A DNA stretch of 19,844 bases from SZAS-103 sp038323475 (lineage in GTDB: Bacteria > Pseudomonadota > Gammaproteobacteria > Xanthomonadales > Xanthomonadaceae), in contig JBBQHA010000051.1 of the NCBI GenBank assembly GCA_038323475.1, positions 1 to 19,844 on the forward strand, read 5' to 3'. The position numbers and the translations under genes were made by a program. How positions within the stretch are numbered: the stretch's first letter is position 1; every line of letters starts with the position of its first letter. Positions 8,364 to 16,065 of this stretch are shown one piece after another. The notes beneath the pieces were generated by a model. It had not been told where the DNA came from, ran no database searches, and worked only from the letters and a program-made list of their open reading frames with translations.

Positions 8364-9782
8364 TCAAAGGATCGGGGTGAACAACCGTGCGATGGCCTCG
8401 CCGAGGCGCTGCGGAAACGAGGGCCGGGGAAGGGGCCTGGAGACTTCATCGGCGGTCATGAAGTCGGCGGCCAGGATGCGGTCGAGGTCGGCGGCCACGC
8501 TGTCGTCGCAGAACAGGACCGACAGCTCGAAGTTGAGGCGGAAGCTGCGCGAGTCGAAATTGGCGCTGCCGATCACCGCGAGTCCGTCGTCCACCAGCAG
8601 CGCCTTGCTGTGCAGCATGCGCGGTCCGTACAGGTAAATGCGCACGCCGGCCTGTTGCAGGCGTTTGAAATACGAGCGCGCCGACGCGTCGACCAGCTTC
8701 GAATCGCTGCGCGCGGGTAGCAGCAGCCGCACGTCGAGGCCGCGCATTGCTGCGCCGTCGAGCGCGAACAACGCGGCCTGGCTCGGCACGAAATAGGGCG
8801 TCGCGAGCCACACCCGGCGTTCCGCGCGGTGGATCGCCTCGACGTGCACGCGATGGATCGGCTCCCACGGATTGTCCGGGCCGGACGGCAGGACCTGGGT
8901 GCAGATCGTGCCTTCGTCTGCTGGCACGAAGACGTCGGCTTCGCTCAGGTTCTGGTCTGTGGCGTAATGCCAATCCTCCAGCCATGCGGTCTGCAGCCAG
9001 CGCACCGACTCGCCTTCGAAGCGCATGTGCAGATCGTGGTAAGCGGCGGGATTCAGGCCCTCGTTTTCATCGTCGGTGACATTGATGCCGCCGGTGAAAC
9101 CGACTTGTCCGTCGCAGACGACGATCTTGCGGTGGCTGCGCAGGTTGAGCTTGGGCCGCAGGAACGGGGTCAGCCACCAGCGCACCGGATGGAACCACGC
9201 AAGCTCGACACCGGCTTCGAGCAACGGCGCGAGGAATGCGTTGTTGAGCCTGCCCGAGCCGACTCCGTCGAGCAGCAGGCGGACCGGCACTCCTGCCTTC
9301 GCCCGTTCGATCAGCGCATCGCGGATGCGCGTCCCGCTGCGATCGCCGACGAAGATGTAGTACTCGACATGCACATGCCGTTGCGCCGCTGCGATCGCGG
9401 CGACGATCGCATCGTAGGTCGCCATGCCGTCGACCAGCAGGTCCACCTTGCTGCTCGTGCGCATGGGAAAACCCGTGGTGGCCGCGCCGACCCGGCCCAC
9501 CGCGATGCCGTCGGAGGCCGCCGCGCCGCGCTGGAATTCGCCCATCGCCTGCTGGCTGCGCAGGCGGCGCCGGCGTTGCCGCTTGATCCGCTGCGGACCG
9601 AACGCGTAATAGACCAGGAAGCCGACATAGGGCAGCGCCGCAAGTGCGAGCAGCCAGCTCAGCGTCTCGACCGGCTCGCGCTGCTGCAGCACGATCCACA
9701 CGGCCAGGACGACGAGGTAACACAGCCATCCGGCCGCCAGCAGGGGCAGCAGGTGTTCCGGCAGGGCGAACGGGAGATGCAT
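8364..9782 (-). CDS. cls: Cardiolipin synthase (phospholipase D family)
   Basis: This enzyme makes cardiolipin by transferring a phosphatidyl group between phosphatidylglycerol molecules at the inner membrane. The 472-residue protein, close to the length of E. coli ClsA, starts with two membrane helices (about 12-32 and 40-60) followed by the basic stretch RIKRQRRRRLRSQQ. Two phospholipase D HKD motifs follow: HRKIVVCD (His217, Lys219, Asp224) and HSKALLVDD (His391, Lys393, Asp398), each followed by the expected GGIN and GSANFDSRS. The open frame continues upstream through the fbp gene in another frame. The ATG at 9782 is chosen because it begins the first membrane helix, although the ribosome binding site is weak. 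It lies 58 bases after fbp, so the two may be co-transcribed. Confidence 0.92.
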   Translation of the reverse strand: MHLPFALPEHLLPLLAAGWLCYLVVLAVWIVLQQREPVETLSWLLALAALPYVGFLVYYAFGPQRIKRQRRRRLRSQQAMGEFQRGAAASDGIAVGRVGAATTGFPMRTSSKVDLLVDGMATYDAIVAAIAAAQRHVHVEYYIFVGDRSGTRIRDALIERAKAGVPVRLLLDGVGSGRLNNAFLAPLLEAGVELAWFHPVRWWLTPFLRPKLNLRSHRKIVVCDGQVGFTGGINVTDDENEGLNPAAYHDLHMRFEGESVRWLQTAWLEDWHYATDQNLSEADVFVPADEGTICTQVLPSGPDNPWEPIHRVHVEAIHRAERRVWLATPYFVPSQAALFALDGAAMRGLDVRLLLPARSDSKLVDASARSYFKRLQQAGVRIYLYGPRMLHSKALLVDDGLAVIGSANFDSRSFRLNFELSVLFCDDSVAADLDRILAADFMTADEVSRPLPRPSFPQRLGEAIARLFTPIL

Positions 9783-9840
9783 TTGCAAGATTCTGGCAGA
9801 AGCCGGCGCGGTGGATGCATCGGGATCCGCTTGCGGTCGC

Positions 9841-10854
9841 TCAGCTGCGGGCGTCGTGTTCACGGTGGATCGCGACGACGTGTTCGACTTCGCGCTTCGA
9901 ACCGAGGAACACGGGCACGCGCTGGTGCAGCTTGACCGGCTGCACGTCGAGCATGCGCTCGCGCCCGGTGCTGGCCGCGCCGCCGGCCTGTTCGACCAGC
10001 ATCGCCATCGGGTTGGCCTCGTACAGCAGGCGCAGCTTGCCGCCTTGTTCGCGAATCTTGGAGTCCAGCGGATAGATGAAGACACCGCCGCGAGTCAGGA
10101 TGCGATGCACGTCGGCGACCATGCTCGCGACCCAGCGCATGTTGAAGTCCTTGCCGCGCGGACCTTCCCTTCCCTGCAGGAGTTCGTCGACATAGCGCTG
10201 CATCGGCGCTTCCCAGTGGCGCTGGTTTGAGACGGTCGCGGCGAATTCCCGGGGGTCCTCGGGGATCTGGATGTCGCGGCTGGTCATGATGAAGGTGCCC
10301 AGCTCGCGATCGAGCGTGAACGCATGGGTGCCGTGGCCGACGGTGAGCACCAGCATCGTGCTGGGCCCGTAGGCCGCGTAGCCGGCCGCGACCTGGTCGC
10401 GACCTGGCTGCAGGAAGTGCTCGTCGCCCGCGGTGGCGATGCCGTCCGGGCAGCGCAGCACCGAGAAGATCGTGCCGACCGAGATGTTCACGTCGATGTT
10501 CGAGCTGCCGTCGAGTGGATCGAACACCAGCAGGTAGTTGCCGCGCGGATACATGTCCGGGATCGGCTGGCTGTGGTCCATTTCCTCGGACGCGCAGGCG
10601 GCCAGGTGGCCGCCCCAGGCATTGGCCTCGAGCAGGATTTCGTTCGACAGTACGTCGAGCTTCTTCTGCGCCTCGCCCTGGATGTTGCCCGTGCCGGCAT
10701 CGCCGAGCACGCCGCCGAGCGCGCCCTTGCCGACCGCGATCGAGATCATCTTGCAGGCGCGGGCAACGACTTCGATCAGCAGGCGCAGGTCGGCATTGAT
10801 GCGGCCTCCCTGCTGTTCCTCGATCAGGTAACGGGTGAGCGACATGCGGTTCAT
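9841..10854 (-). CDS. fbp: Fructose-1,6-bisphosphatase, class I
   Basis: This is a cytosolic gluconeogenic enzyme that hydrolyses fructose 1,6-bisphosphate to fructose 6-phosphate. From the ATG at 10854 it has 337 residues, as expected for class I (332 in E. coli). Visible landmarks are NIQGEAQKKLDVLSNE, the metal-binding FDPLDGSSNIDVNISVGTIFS (Asp112, Asp115), LQPGRDQVAAGYAAYGPSTM, RWVASMVADVHRILTRGGVFIYP, and KLRLLYEANPMAMLVEQAGG. The last includes the conserved sugar-phosphate-binding region. A second ATG three codons later is also possible. A GAG-type ribosome binding site lies 6 bases upstream of the chosen start. The strong terminator at 10958-10991 separates it from the barrel-protein gene upstream, so its promoter should lie in the 100 bases before the start. 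Confidence 0.95.
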   Translation of the reverse strand: MNRMSLTRYLIEEQQGGRINADLRLLIEVVARACKMISIAVGKGALGGVLGDAGTGNIQGEAQKKLDVLSNEILLEANAWGGHLAACASEEMDHSQPIPDMYPRGNYLLVFDPLDGSSNIDVNISVGTIFSVLRCPDGIATAGDEHFLQPGRDQVAAGYAAYGPSTMLVLTVGHGTHAFTLDRELGTFIMTSRDIQIPEDPREFAATVSNQRHWEAPMQRYVDELLQGREGPRGKDFNMRWVASMVADVHRILTRGGVFIYPLDSKIREQGGKLRLLYEANPMAMLVEQAGGAASTGRERMLDVQPVKLHQRVPVFLGSKREVEHVVAIHREHDARS

Positions 10855-10957
10855 GGATGTCTCGGCGGCGTTGAAGGCGGCATTGTACGGCGCAGCGCGG
10901 CGGTAGCCGGCGCGGCCGGGAAGGAAAGATGGAGCGGTGGCCCCCCGGCGACCGCGC

Positions 10958-10991
10958 AAAAAAAACGGCCATCGCGAGATGGCCGTTTTTT
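10958..10991 (-). terminator. Terminator after the outer-membrane barrel gene
   Basis: CGGCCATC pairs with GATGGCCG around a GCGA (GNRA-type) loop. An A-tract before and a T-tract after the stem extend the helix to about 14 bp. On the minus strand the stem is followed by a run of T, so it terminates the barrel gene ending at 11016. The symmetry would also allow it to work on the plus strand. Confidence 0.93.
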
Positions 10992-11015
10992 GGGGTGCTT
11001 CGTGCTGCGGGTCGA

Positions 11016-11558
11016 TCAGAAGCGGAACTCGACACCAGCGGTCAGCGAATTGACGTTGATCTTGATGTTGCCCGGATCGAAACGGTTGTGATCGTAGTTC
11101 AGGCTCACGCCGAAATTGCGGTTGACGTCGTAGCCGGCGCCGAGGCCGTAATAGGCGTTGCTCGACGTATCGCTGCCGGTCAACCCGCCGATGCTCACGC
11201 GGGTACGACCGTTCATCACGCCGATGCGGCCATCGAGGAAGAAGCCAGTCTTGTCCGGGCCGAAGTTGTACTTGCCGACGACGCCGAGGCCCACGCCGCG
11301 CAGGTTACCCGACACGCCGCCTTCGTTGAACGAGGCGAACCGGCCGTAGAAGCCTTCCACGCCGAAGTACGGGGTGAAGTAGTAGCCGAGGCGGCCGCTG
11401 ATCACATTGGAGCTGATATGGCCACTGACGCCGGAGACGCTGGTGTGGCCCTGGCCGCCTTCAAGGCGGAAGAACCAGTCGTTCGGAGCATCGGCGGCCA
11501 TCGCGACCGAGGACAGGCCCGACAGTGCGAGCAGCGAAGCGATAAGAGTCTTTTTCAC
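11016..11558 (-). CDS. Outer-membrane beta-barrel protein (porin-like, small)
   Basis: This 180-residue secreted protein of the small outer-membrane barrel type (OmpA/OmpX/OmpW-like size) has no enzymatic signature. Residues 1-21 form a signal peptide (MKKTLIASLLALSGLSSVAMA). The mature part alternates amphipathic strands with glycine-rich turns: FFRLEGGQGHTSV, GRLGYYFTPYFGVEGFYG, GVGLGVVGKYNFG, GFFLDGRIGV, YYGLGAGYDVNRNFGVSLNYD. It ends in AGVEFRF, a terminal phenylalanine typical of BAM-complex substrates. An 8-stranded barrel is likely. The start is GTG at 11558, with AGGA about 10 bases upstream. A recognisable sigma-70-type promoter lies at 11605-11632 and a strong terminator follows, so it is a single-gene unit. 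Whether it is structural, adhesive or channel-forming is unknown. Confidence 0.85.
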   Translation of the reverse strand: MKKTLIASLLALSGLSSVAMAADAPNDWFFRLEGGQGHTSVSGVSGHISSNVISGRLGYYFTPYFGVEGFYGRFASFNEGGVSGNLRGVGLGVVGKYNFGPDKTGFFLDGRIGVMNGRTRVSIGGLTGSDTSSNAYYGLGAGYDVNRNFGVSLNYDHNRFDPGNIKINVNSLTAGVEFRF

Positions 11559-11604
11559 GAGTTGATGTTCCTTTGATGGATGGTAGGGCTGGTGAAGGCC
11601 CGCA

Positions 11605-11632
11605 AGAATAACGACTTTCTAACGAGAGTCAA
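11605..11632 (-). promoter_or_regulatory. Sigma-70-type promoter of the barrel gene
   Basis: Reading the minus strand, TTGACT (11632-11627) and TATTCT (11610-11605) are separated by 16 bases, close to the TTGACA/TATAAT consensus. Transcription would start near 11598 and give an untranslated leader of about 40 bases before the GTG at 11558. The surrounding bases are unusually AT-rich for this genome. Confidence 0.7.
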
Positions 11633-11904
11633 CACTATTGTTAAGTTTTCGTAACGGCTTGTCGCCTGCCGGAAGTCACCCGTGCGTCCGACACCCACCC
11701 GTCTGCGGAATGCGTACGTGTCGCGGACGAGCGGTCAGGGACGACCAGCAACCCGGTGCGACCGCGAAAGCCGCTCCTTGGTTCCTGACGCGCGGATACC
11801 GGACGAACACGATCATCGGATGTGCGGAAGGTCGTGGCGAAGGCGAAACATGTCCGGGACACCGACCAGGCGGTGGCCGGTAGGGGAGCGTCTGGATCCC
11901 GCGA
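11633..11904. other. Intergenic region between response-regulator end and barrel promoter
   Basis: These are about 270 bases without a convincing gene; the open frames on both strands have no recognisable protein features. Around 11758-11779 the minus strand reads AAGGAGCGGCTTTCGCGGTC. This resembles the GGAGCGGCTT-CAGCCGCG extragenic palindromes common in xanthomonads and pseudomonads, but it lacks a good second arm. I see no terminator for the response-regulator gene here. Confidence 0.4.
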
Positions 11905-12564
11905 TCAGATGATCCGCAGGGTGATCGCCTTGAGTACCGCACGCGTGCGGTCGCGGGTGCCGAGTTTTTCGAGGATGTCGGACACGTAGTTTTTCACGGT
12001 GCCCTCGGCGAGGAACAGGCTGCGCCCGATTTCCTTGTTGGAGTAGCCGCCGGCCAGCAGGCGCAGAACCGCGATCTCGCGTTCGCTGAACAGTTCGGTC
12101 GGGGCGTCGGTGGCGTGGTAGCGGTAGCGCTCGCGCACGCCGTCGGTCGCAACGGGCTGCAACAAGGTCTGTCCCTGGGCAAGGCGCGCGATCGCGTCGA
12201 TCAGGTCTTCCGGCGATGCGTCCTTGAGCAGGAAGCCCTGTGCGCCGGCCTGGGCGGCTTCGAGCAGCAGGTCGGCATCGTCGAACGTGGTCAGCAGCAG
12301 CACCGGCAGCGTGCTGCCCTGGGCGCGCAACCGTTGCAAAGCTGCGAATCCGTCGAGCCCGGGCATGCGGATGTCGGAAACCACCACGTCCACGACGTGT
12401 TCGGCCAGCGCAGCCAGCAGGGCCTCGCCATGGGCCGCTTCGCAAACCACGCTCACCCGGCCGGATGCCTCGAGCAAGGCCCTGAGTCCGGCGCGCACCA
12501 GCGCCTGGTCGTCGGCCAGCGCGATCCGCAGCGGCGCCCCGGTCGGTGCGGTCCCCGGACTCAT
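11905..12564 (-). CDS. LuxR/NarL-type two-component response regulator
   Basis: This is a DNA-binding response regulator and partner of the histidine kinase encoded just upstream. The 219-residue product has a receiver domain at about 11-130: acidic pocket Asp18-Asp19, phosphoacceptor Asp64 in VVSDIRMPG, Thr92 and Lys114. A LuxR-type helix-turn-helix follows at about 157-219 (LFSEREIAVLRLLAGGYSNKEIGRSLFLAEGTVKNYVSDI, given here in overlapping part). The ATG overlaps the kinase stop as ATGA, so translation is coupled and the pairing is firm. Target genes are unknown. The divergent membrane-protein gene at 13840 is the nearest candidate by position only. Confidence 0.95.
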   Translation of the reverse strand: MSPGTAPTGAPLRIALADDQALVRAGLRALLEASGRVSVVCEAAHGEALLAALAEHVVDVVVSDIRMPGLDGFAALQRLRAQGSTLPVLLLTTFDDADLLLEAAQAGAQGFLLKDASPEDLIDAIARLAQGQTLLQPVATDGVRERYRYHATDAPTELFSEREIAVLRLLAGGYSNKEIGRSLFLAEGTVKNYVSDILEKLGTRDRTRAVLKAITLRII

Positions 12565-13697
12565 GCCGCCGCCGGCAGCCATGCATGCAGATGGACGCCG
12601 CCCGCGTCTGCGCGATCCACGTCGAGACCGCCGCCGATCGCCTCCAGCCGTTCGCGCATGCCGCGCAGGCCGTTGCCGGTGCGCACGGCGGCAGGATTGC
12701 GGCCATCGTCGCGCACGTCGAGGACGATGCGGTCGCCCTGTCGCGCGAGCACGATCCAGACGTTGTCCGCGGCGGCGTGGCGGGCGGCATTGGTCAGCGC
12801 CTCCTGCACCGCGCGCAGGACCGCTTCGGCCTGCTCGACCGAGGCCACCCGCGCATCCGCGGCGATTGCCAGGTGCACGCGCGGTTGCGGAAATGGCGCG
12901 GCCAGCCGTTCGATCGCGGTGCGCAGGTCCATGCCGTCGTGCAGGCGCATCTGCTGGACCACGCCGCGCAGGTCCTGCAGCAATTCGTCGGCCAGGCGCG
13001 CGCAGACGTGGACCGGTTCGGCCGCATCGGGTTGTGCCGAGCGCGCGAGGACGCCGAGGTTGAGCTTGAGCGCGGTGAGCTTGTGCCCGGCGACGTCGTG
13101 CAGCTCGCGCGACAGCCGCAGCCGCTCCTGGTCGCGCGCGCTTTCCGCCAGCAGGGACCGGGTCGCGAGCAGGTCGGCGTTGACCAGGGCGAGCGCCGCG
13201 CGCGAGCGCTCGGCCTCCGCAGCGTAGTAGGAGGTCAACGCGGCGAAAGCCTGGAAGCTCGCATACAGCATGCTCGCCAGCAGCGCGTCGCCGATCTTCC
13301 AGACGAAGGCGTAGATCGCGTACGAAGCGGCATTGATCGCGACGAACGCGAGCGCGGTGGCGCGCGCCGGCAGTTCGACCGCAAGTTGCGACATCACGAT
13401 GATCAGCAGGACTCCGAGCTGGTCCGCGCGGCCGATCAGCATCGCCGCCAATGCGACCGCCGCCTGCGCCAGCGCCATGCCGACCTGAGCCGCACGGCCC
13501 GTGCAGAACAGCCGCGCAATCACGAACAGCAACAGGAAAGCCGCATGCAGACCGATGACCGCCGGCCATGCGAGCGCAGCGGGGAGCAAGCCTGTCGGGT
13601 GCGGCGCACGCGTCCACACGCCGATCCCGATCGCCGCCCATGCCAGGTACGCGGCGAAATTCAGGGGCTGGAACAGCAGGGACGGTTGCACACGCAT
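12561..13697 (-). CDS. Sensor histidine kinase, DesK/NarL type
   Basis: This membrane histidine kinase phosphorylates the response regulator encoded by the overlapping downstream gene. The 378-residue protein from the ATG at 13697 has about six hydrophobic segments in residues 9-160 and no large periplasmic domain, so the signal is probably sensed within or close to the membrane, as in DesK or LiaS. A linker helix leads to the HisKA_3 domain, where LSRELHDVAGHKLTALKLNL carries the phosphorylated His200. The ATP-binding domain has the N-box EALTNAARHA (Asn303) and the G1 box LDVRDDGRN (Asp330), with a short GNGLRGMRERLEAIGG G2 region. The frame continues upstream to 13841, but that part is Arg/Pro-rich and would overlap the divergent gene's start. 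Confidence 0.93.
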   Translation of the reverse strand: MRVQPSLLFQPLNFAAYLAWAAIGIGVWTRAPHPTGLLPAALAWPAVIGLHAAFLLLFVIARLFCTGRAAQVGMALAQAAVALAAMLIGRADQLGVLLIIVMSQLAVELPARATALAFVAINAASYAIYAFVWKIGDALLASMLYASFQAFAALTSYYAAEAERSRAALALVNADLLATRSLLAESARDQERLRLSRELHDVAGHKLTALKLNLGVLARSAQPDAAEPVHVCARLADELLQDLRGVVQQMRLHDGMDLRTAIERLAAPFPQPRVHLAIAADARVASVEQAEAVLRAVQEALTNAARHAAADNVWIVLARQGDRIVLDVRDDGRNPAAVRTGNGLRGMRERLEAIGGGLDVDRADAGGVHLHAWLPAAA

Positions 13698-13839
13698 GAC
13701 CGCAGCTTGCGGCGTGGCGCGGCACGACTCAAGGCGCGGCGCGCACGAGGTGACTTCCGGCAGGTCGACGCGGTGACCGCCGGCACCTGCGCGCGCTGGA
13801 GGCCGGCGCGATGCTGGATGCGAACTCCGGAGGACCGCC
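13698..13839. promoter_or_regulatory. Divergent promoter region, kinase / membrane-protein gene
   Basis: These 142 bases lie between the kinase gene (minus) and the membrane-protein gene (plus). A GGAGG ribosome binding site at about 13829 serves the plus-strand gene. I cannot point to clear promoter boxes or an operator. Autoregulation by the neighbouring response regulator is possible but not shown. Confidence 0.4.
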
Positions 13840-14562
13840 ATGAATGCCTATTCCATCGTTTACGCCCTGCACGTCGGCATCGGCGCGCTCGCGCTCGCCA
13901 CGTTCTGGACCGCGGGGCTGGCGCGCAAGGGCAGCCGCGTGCACGTGCTGGCGGGAAAGATCTATCTGGTCGCGCTGTCCGTCGTGCTGGCCTCGGCTTT
14001 TCCGCTCGCGATCCGCCTGCTGTTGCGCGGAGCGGGGGATTTCGGTTGGTTCCTGTTGTACCTGCTGGTCATCACCAGCACCGCCGTATGGACCGGCTGG
14101 CGCGCGATCCGCGACAAGCGCAACTACCCGCGCTTCATCGGCCCGGTCTATCGCGTGCTGGCGGTGCTCAATGTCGCCAGTGGCGCGGCGGTGTTCGCGC
14201 TGGGTACGCATGCGGGACGCCCGATCCTGATCGCGTTCTCGCTGATCGGTCTGCTCGGCGGCGCCGCGATGCTGCGCGATGTGCACCGCGGCAAACCCGA
14301 CTCCCCGCGCTGGTGGATGCGCGAGCACCTGGGCGCGATGATCGGCACCGGCATCGCGACCCATATCGCGTTCCTCGGGATCGGCCTGCCGAAATTGCTG
14401 CCGATGCTGGCCGGCCCGGTGCTGCAGAACATCGCATGGTTCGGCCCGCTCGTCGTCGCCATCGCGGCGCGCGTGCTGCTCGGCCGCAAGTTCCTGCGGC
14501 TACCGAAAGCGCCGGCCGCGATCCCGCAGCAGCATCCGGCCGAAGGCAGTATCGCCTCGTGA
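13840..14562 (+). CDS. Multi-helix inner-membrane protein, DUF2306-like
   Basis: This 240-residue integral membrane protein has roughly seven to eight helices. It starts with YALHVGIGALALATFWTAGL followed by ARKGSRVHVLAGKIYLVAL. The pattern is a His in the first helix, then a basic loop RKGSxxHxxxGKIY and a second helix. It resembles the DUF2306 family, and I cannot assign a function. Other helices include WFLLYLLVITSTAVWTGW, YRVLAVLNVASGAAVFALG, ILIAFSLIGLLGGAAML and IAWFGPLVVAIAARVLLG. A loop with WWMREHLGAMIGTGIATHIAF adds further histidines. It has a strong GGAGG site and lies divergent from a two-component system that may regulate it. The histidines could bind a metal or heme, but this is speculation. 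Confidence 0.8.
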   Translation: MNAYSIVYALHVGIGALALATFWTAGLARKGSRVHVLAGKIYLVALSVVLASAFPLAIRLLLRGAGDFGWFLLYLLVITSTAVWTGWRAIRDKRNYPRFIGPVYRVLAVLNVASGAAVFALGTHAGRPILIAFSLIGLLGGAAMLRDVHRGKPDSPRWWMREHLGAMIGTGIATHIAFLGIGLPKLLPMLAGPVLQNIAWFGPLVVAIAARVLLGRKFLRLPKAPAAIPQQHPAEGSIAS

Positions 14563-14681
14563 ATGCAGTCTTCTGGATGATGGCCTTGTTCGCGTGCGTC
14601 CTCGGCGCGTCGTACGACGCCTGGTCGAGGATGAACCACCGCAGGCATGCGGCGGCGATGGTGGTGTCTGCCAGGCGGTGA
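14559..14681 (+). CDS. Possible 40-residue membrane peptide, overlapping the upstream stop
   Basis: A GTG at 14559 overlaps the stop of the membrane-protein gene (GTGA), the arrangement seen in translationally coupled genes. The 40-residue product would have one hydrophobic helix (VFWMMALFACVLGASYDAW) and a basic tail rich in Arg and His. There is no independent ribosome binding site. I have no family match, and the ORF could be chance. The overlap and the membrane-like composition are the only support. Confidence 0.33.
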   Translation: MNAVFWMMALFACVLGASYDAWSRMNHRRHAAAMVVSARR

Positions 14682-15062
14682 GAAAGGTCGGACGCGATCA
14701 GCCGTTCCAGCCGGCTCGCCGGCAAATTCCGCCGACGCGCCAGGCGTTTAAGCTCGAAGCCCAACCGATTCGGGTCGCGCGCGAGCCGCCAGGGCTCGCG
14801 CGCATGGTGTTTTTCGCCCAACGTCCAGCCAAGTCCGCCGGCGCGCCAGTCGTTTGACCCGCTTCGCCGCTGAAAACGGCTCGCGCGCCGGCCATTCCGG
14901 TGCGCACGCCAGTGGATTCGGGCGACAGTCCGTCTGGACAGTCGGACAGAGCGACGGAAAGGACTGCCGGGAGCCCACTGCCGACTGACTGCTGACAGCA
15001 CGCTGGCAGCAGGGCGACCGCATTGTGGGTGCGTGCATTCCGCACGCCACAGGACCGCCGCC
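14682..15062. other. Repeat-rich non-coding spacer
   Basis: These 380 bases hold no convincing gene. The sequence is structured. A perfect 11-bp inverted repeat (GCGCGCGAGCC / GGCTCGCGCGC, loop GCCAG) at 14777-14803 is followed some 6 bases later by GTTTTTCG, so it could act as a weak plus-strand terminator. An imperfect direct repeat of about 35 bases occurs at 14719-14753 and 14825-14859. The motif GGCTCGCGCGC recurs at 14879-14889. Further right, 14930-15010 contains short repeats such as GTCC/GGAC and CTGCC/GGCAG. It may be a degenerate interspersed element. Confidence 0.6.
14777..14803 (+). repeat. Perfect 11-bp inverted repeat, possible terminator
   Basis: GCGCGCGAGCC and GGCTCGCGCGC flank a 5-base loop. 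A run of five T starts about 6 bases beyond the stem, further than in a classical intrinsic terminator. It could end transcripts of the membrane-protein gene (13840-14562), or it could be part of a repetitive element. Confidence 0.6.
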
Positions 15063-15434
15063 ATGCTCACTCCGAATGTCCCCGTCTGGTTCGAGATCCC
15101 GACCACCGACCTCGACCGCGCCCAGCGGTGCTACGAAACCCTGCTCGACCAGCCGTTGCGCCGCGAGGATTTCGGCGGCATGCCGATGGCGGTGTTTCCG
15201 CATGAAAAACCCGGCATCAGCGGCGCCCTGGTCCTCGACGCGCGCTGCCGGCCGGCGACCGATGGCAGTGTGGTCTACCTCGGCCTGGATGCGCTCGATC
15301 CCGTCCTGGCCCGCGCCGCCGCCGCCGGCTGCCAAGTGCTGATGCCGCGGACCGAACTGCCGCACGACATCGGCTTCATCGCCCTGTTGATCGATAGTGA
15401 AGGCGGCCGGATCGGGCTGCATGCGCCGCGATAA
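15063..15434 (+). CDS. VOC-family (glyoxalase/bleomycin-resistance fold) protein
   Basis: This 123-residue protein of the vicinal-oxygen-chelate superfamily has the small paired beta-alpha-beta-beta-beta fold used for metal-dependent isomerases, dioxygenases and drug-binding proteins. The opening VPVWFEIPTTDLDRAQRCYETLLDQPLR is a characteristic VOC start (shown here in part). The second module ends in FIALLIDSEGGRIGLHAP, typical of the VOC C-terminal strand with its Glu/Gly turn. The substrate cannot be inferred. The ATG at 15063 has AGGA about 9 bases upstream. A longer start at 15033 would add an Arg/His-rich leader and is less likely. It is followed by two plus-strand genes that could form a loose unit with it. 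Confidence 0.88.
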   Translation: MLTPNVPVWFEIPTTDLDRAQRCYETLLDQPLRREDFGGMPMAVFPHEKPGISGALVLDARCRPATDGSVVYLGLDALDPVLARAAAAGCQVLMPRTELPHDIGFIALLIDSEGGRIGLHAPR

Positions 15435-15512
15435 GCCCTCCGACCCCGGTCATCCCGCGGCCCGCCTCGCGGTGACGCGCCGGGGCCGGCGTCGCGATCG
15501 CCTTTCCATTCC

Positions 15513-16016
15513 ATGGAACCTATCCATATGAATCATTCCGGCAACGATGGCCGCCACGACTTCGACTTCTATGTCGGCCGCTGGCACATCCGCAATGAAC
15601 GACTGAAGCAGCGCCTGGCCGGTTCGACCGACTGGGAACACTTCGACGCGACCCAGCAATGCCGCCCGGTCCTCGGCGGCCTCGGCAACATCGACGACTT
15701 CACGACCGACGCGTTCGGCGACACCCCTTACCTCGGCATGACCTTGCGCCTGTTCGATCCGGGCACGCGGCAATGGAGCATCTACTGGGCCAGCAATCGC
15801 ACCGGTGTGCTGGAGCCGCCGGTGGTCGGGGCGTTCGCCGACGGCGTCGGCACCTTCATCGGCCGCGATGAACACGCGGGCAGGCCGGTCTTGGCGCGCT
15901 TCACCTGGTCGGAGATCGCCCCTGACAGCGCGCGCTGGGAGCAGGCCCTGTCGACGGACGATGGCGCGAGCTGGGAAACCAACTGGATCATGCGCATGCG
16001 CCGGATCGCGGCATGA
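15513..16016 (+). CDS. Conserved hypothetical protein, DUF1579-like
   Basis: I do not know a function for this soluble protein of 167 residues (or 162 if the ATG at 15528 is used). The N-terminal HDFDFYVGRWHIRNERLKQ and the later RLFDPGTRQWSIYWASNRTG, ARFTWSEIAPDSARWEQALS and DDGASWETNWIMRM recall DUF1579-type lipocalin-like proteins, with many Trp/Tyr in regular strands. These suggest a beta-barrel that binds a small hydrophobic ligand. Neither start has a clear Shine-Dalgarno sequence. The gene lies 78 bases after the VOC gene and about 50 before a YafY-type regulator, so the regulator may control it. The family similarity is judged by eye, without a search. Confidence 0.8.
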   Translation: MEPIHMNHSGNDGRHDFDFYVGRWHIRNERLKQRLAGSTDWEHFDATQQCRPVLGGLGNIDDFTTDAFGDTPYLGMTLRLFDPGTRQWSIYWASNRTGVLEPPVVGAFADGVGTFIGRDEHAGRPVLARFTWSEIAPDSARWEQALSTDDGASWETNWIMRMRRIAA

Positions 16017-16065
16017 TCCGCGCCGCGGCATCGCCATCGGCGTCATGGCGGGCGATGATGTCCGC

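Noticed and set aside
9783..10085. Upstream extension of the cardiolipin synthase frame
   Set aside because: It runs through fbp in another frame and has Ser/Arg/Pro-rich shadow composition; the membrane helix starts at the chosen ATG.
11758..11779. REP-like GGAGCGGCTT sequence
   Set aside because: Only one arm matches; the palindrome is too degraded to call an extragenic repeat.
12546..14558. 711-residue plus-strand open frame opposite the two-component genes
   Set aside because: Antisense shadow for most of its length; only the last 40 codons could be a real coupled peptide, reported separately.
14168..15106. Minus-strand open frames across the spacer at 14682-15062
   Set aside because: No start with a ribosome binding site, no domain, and overlap with the membrane-protein gene; treated as non-coding.
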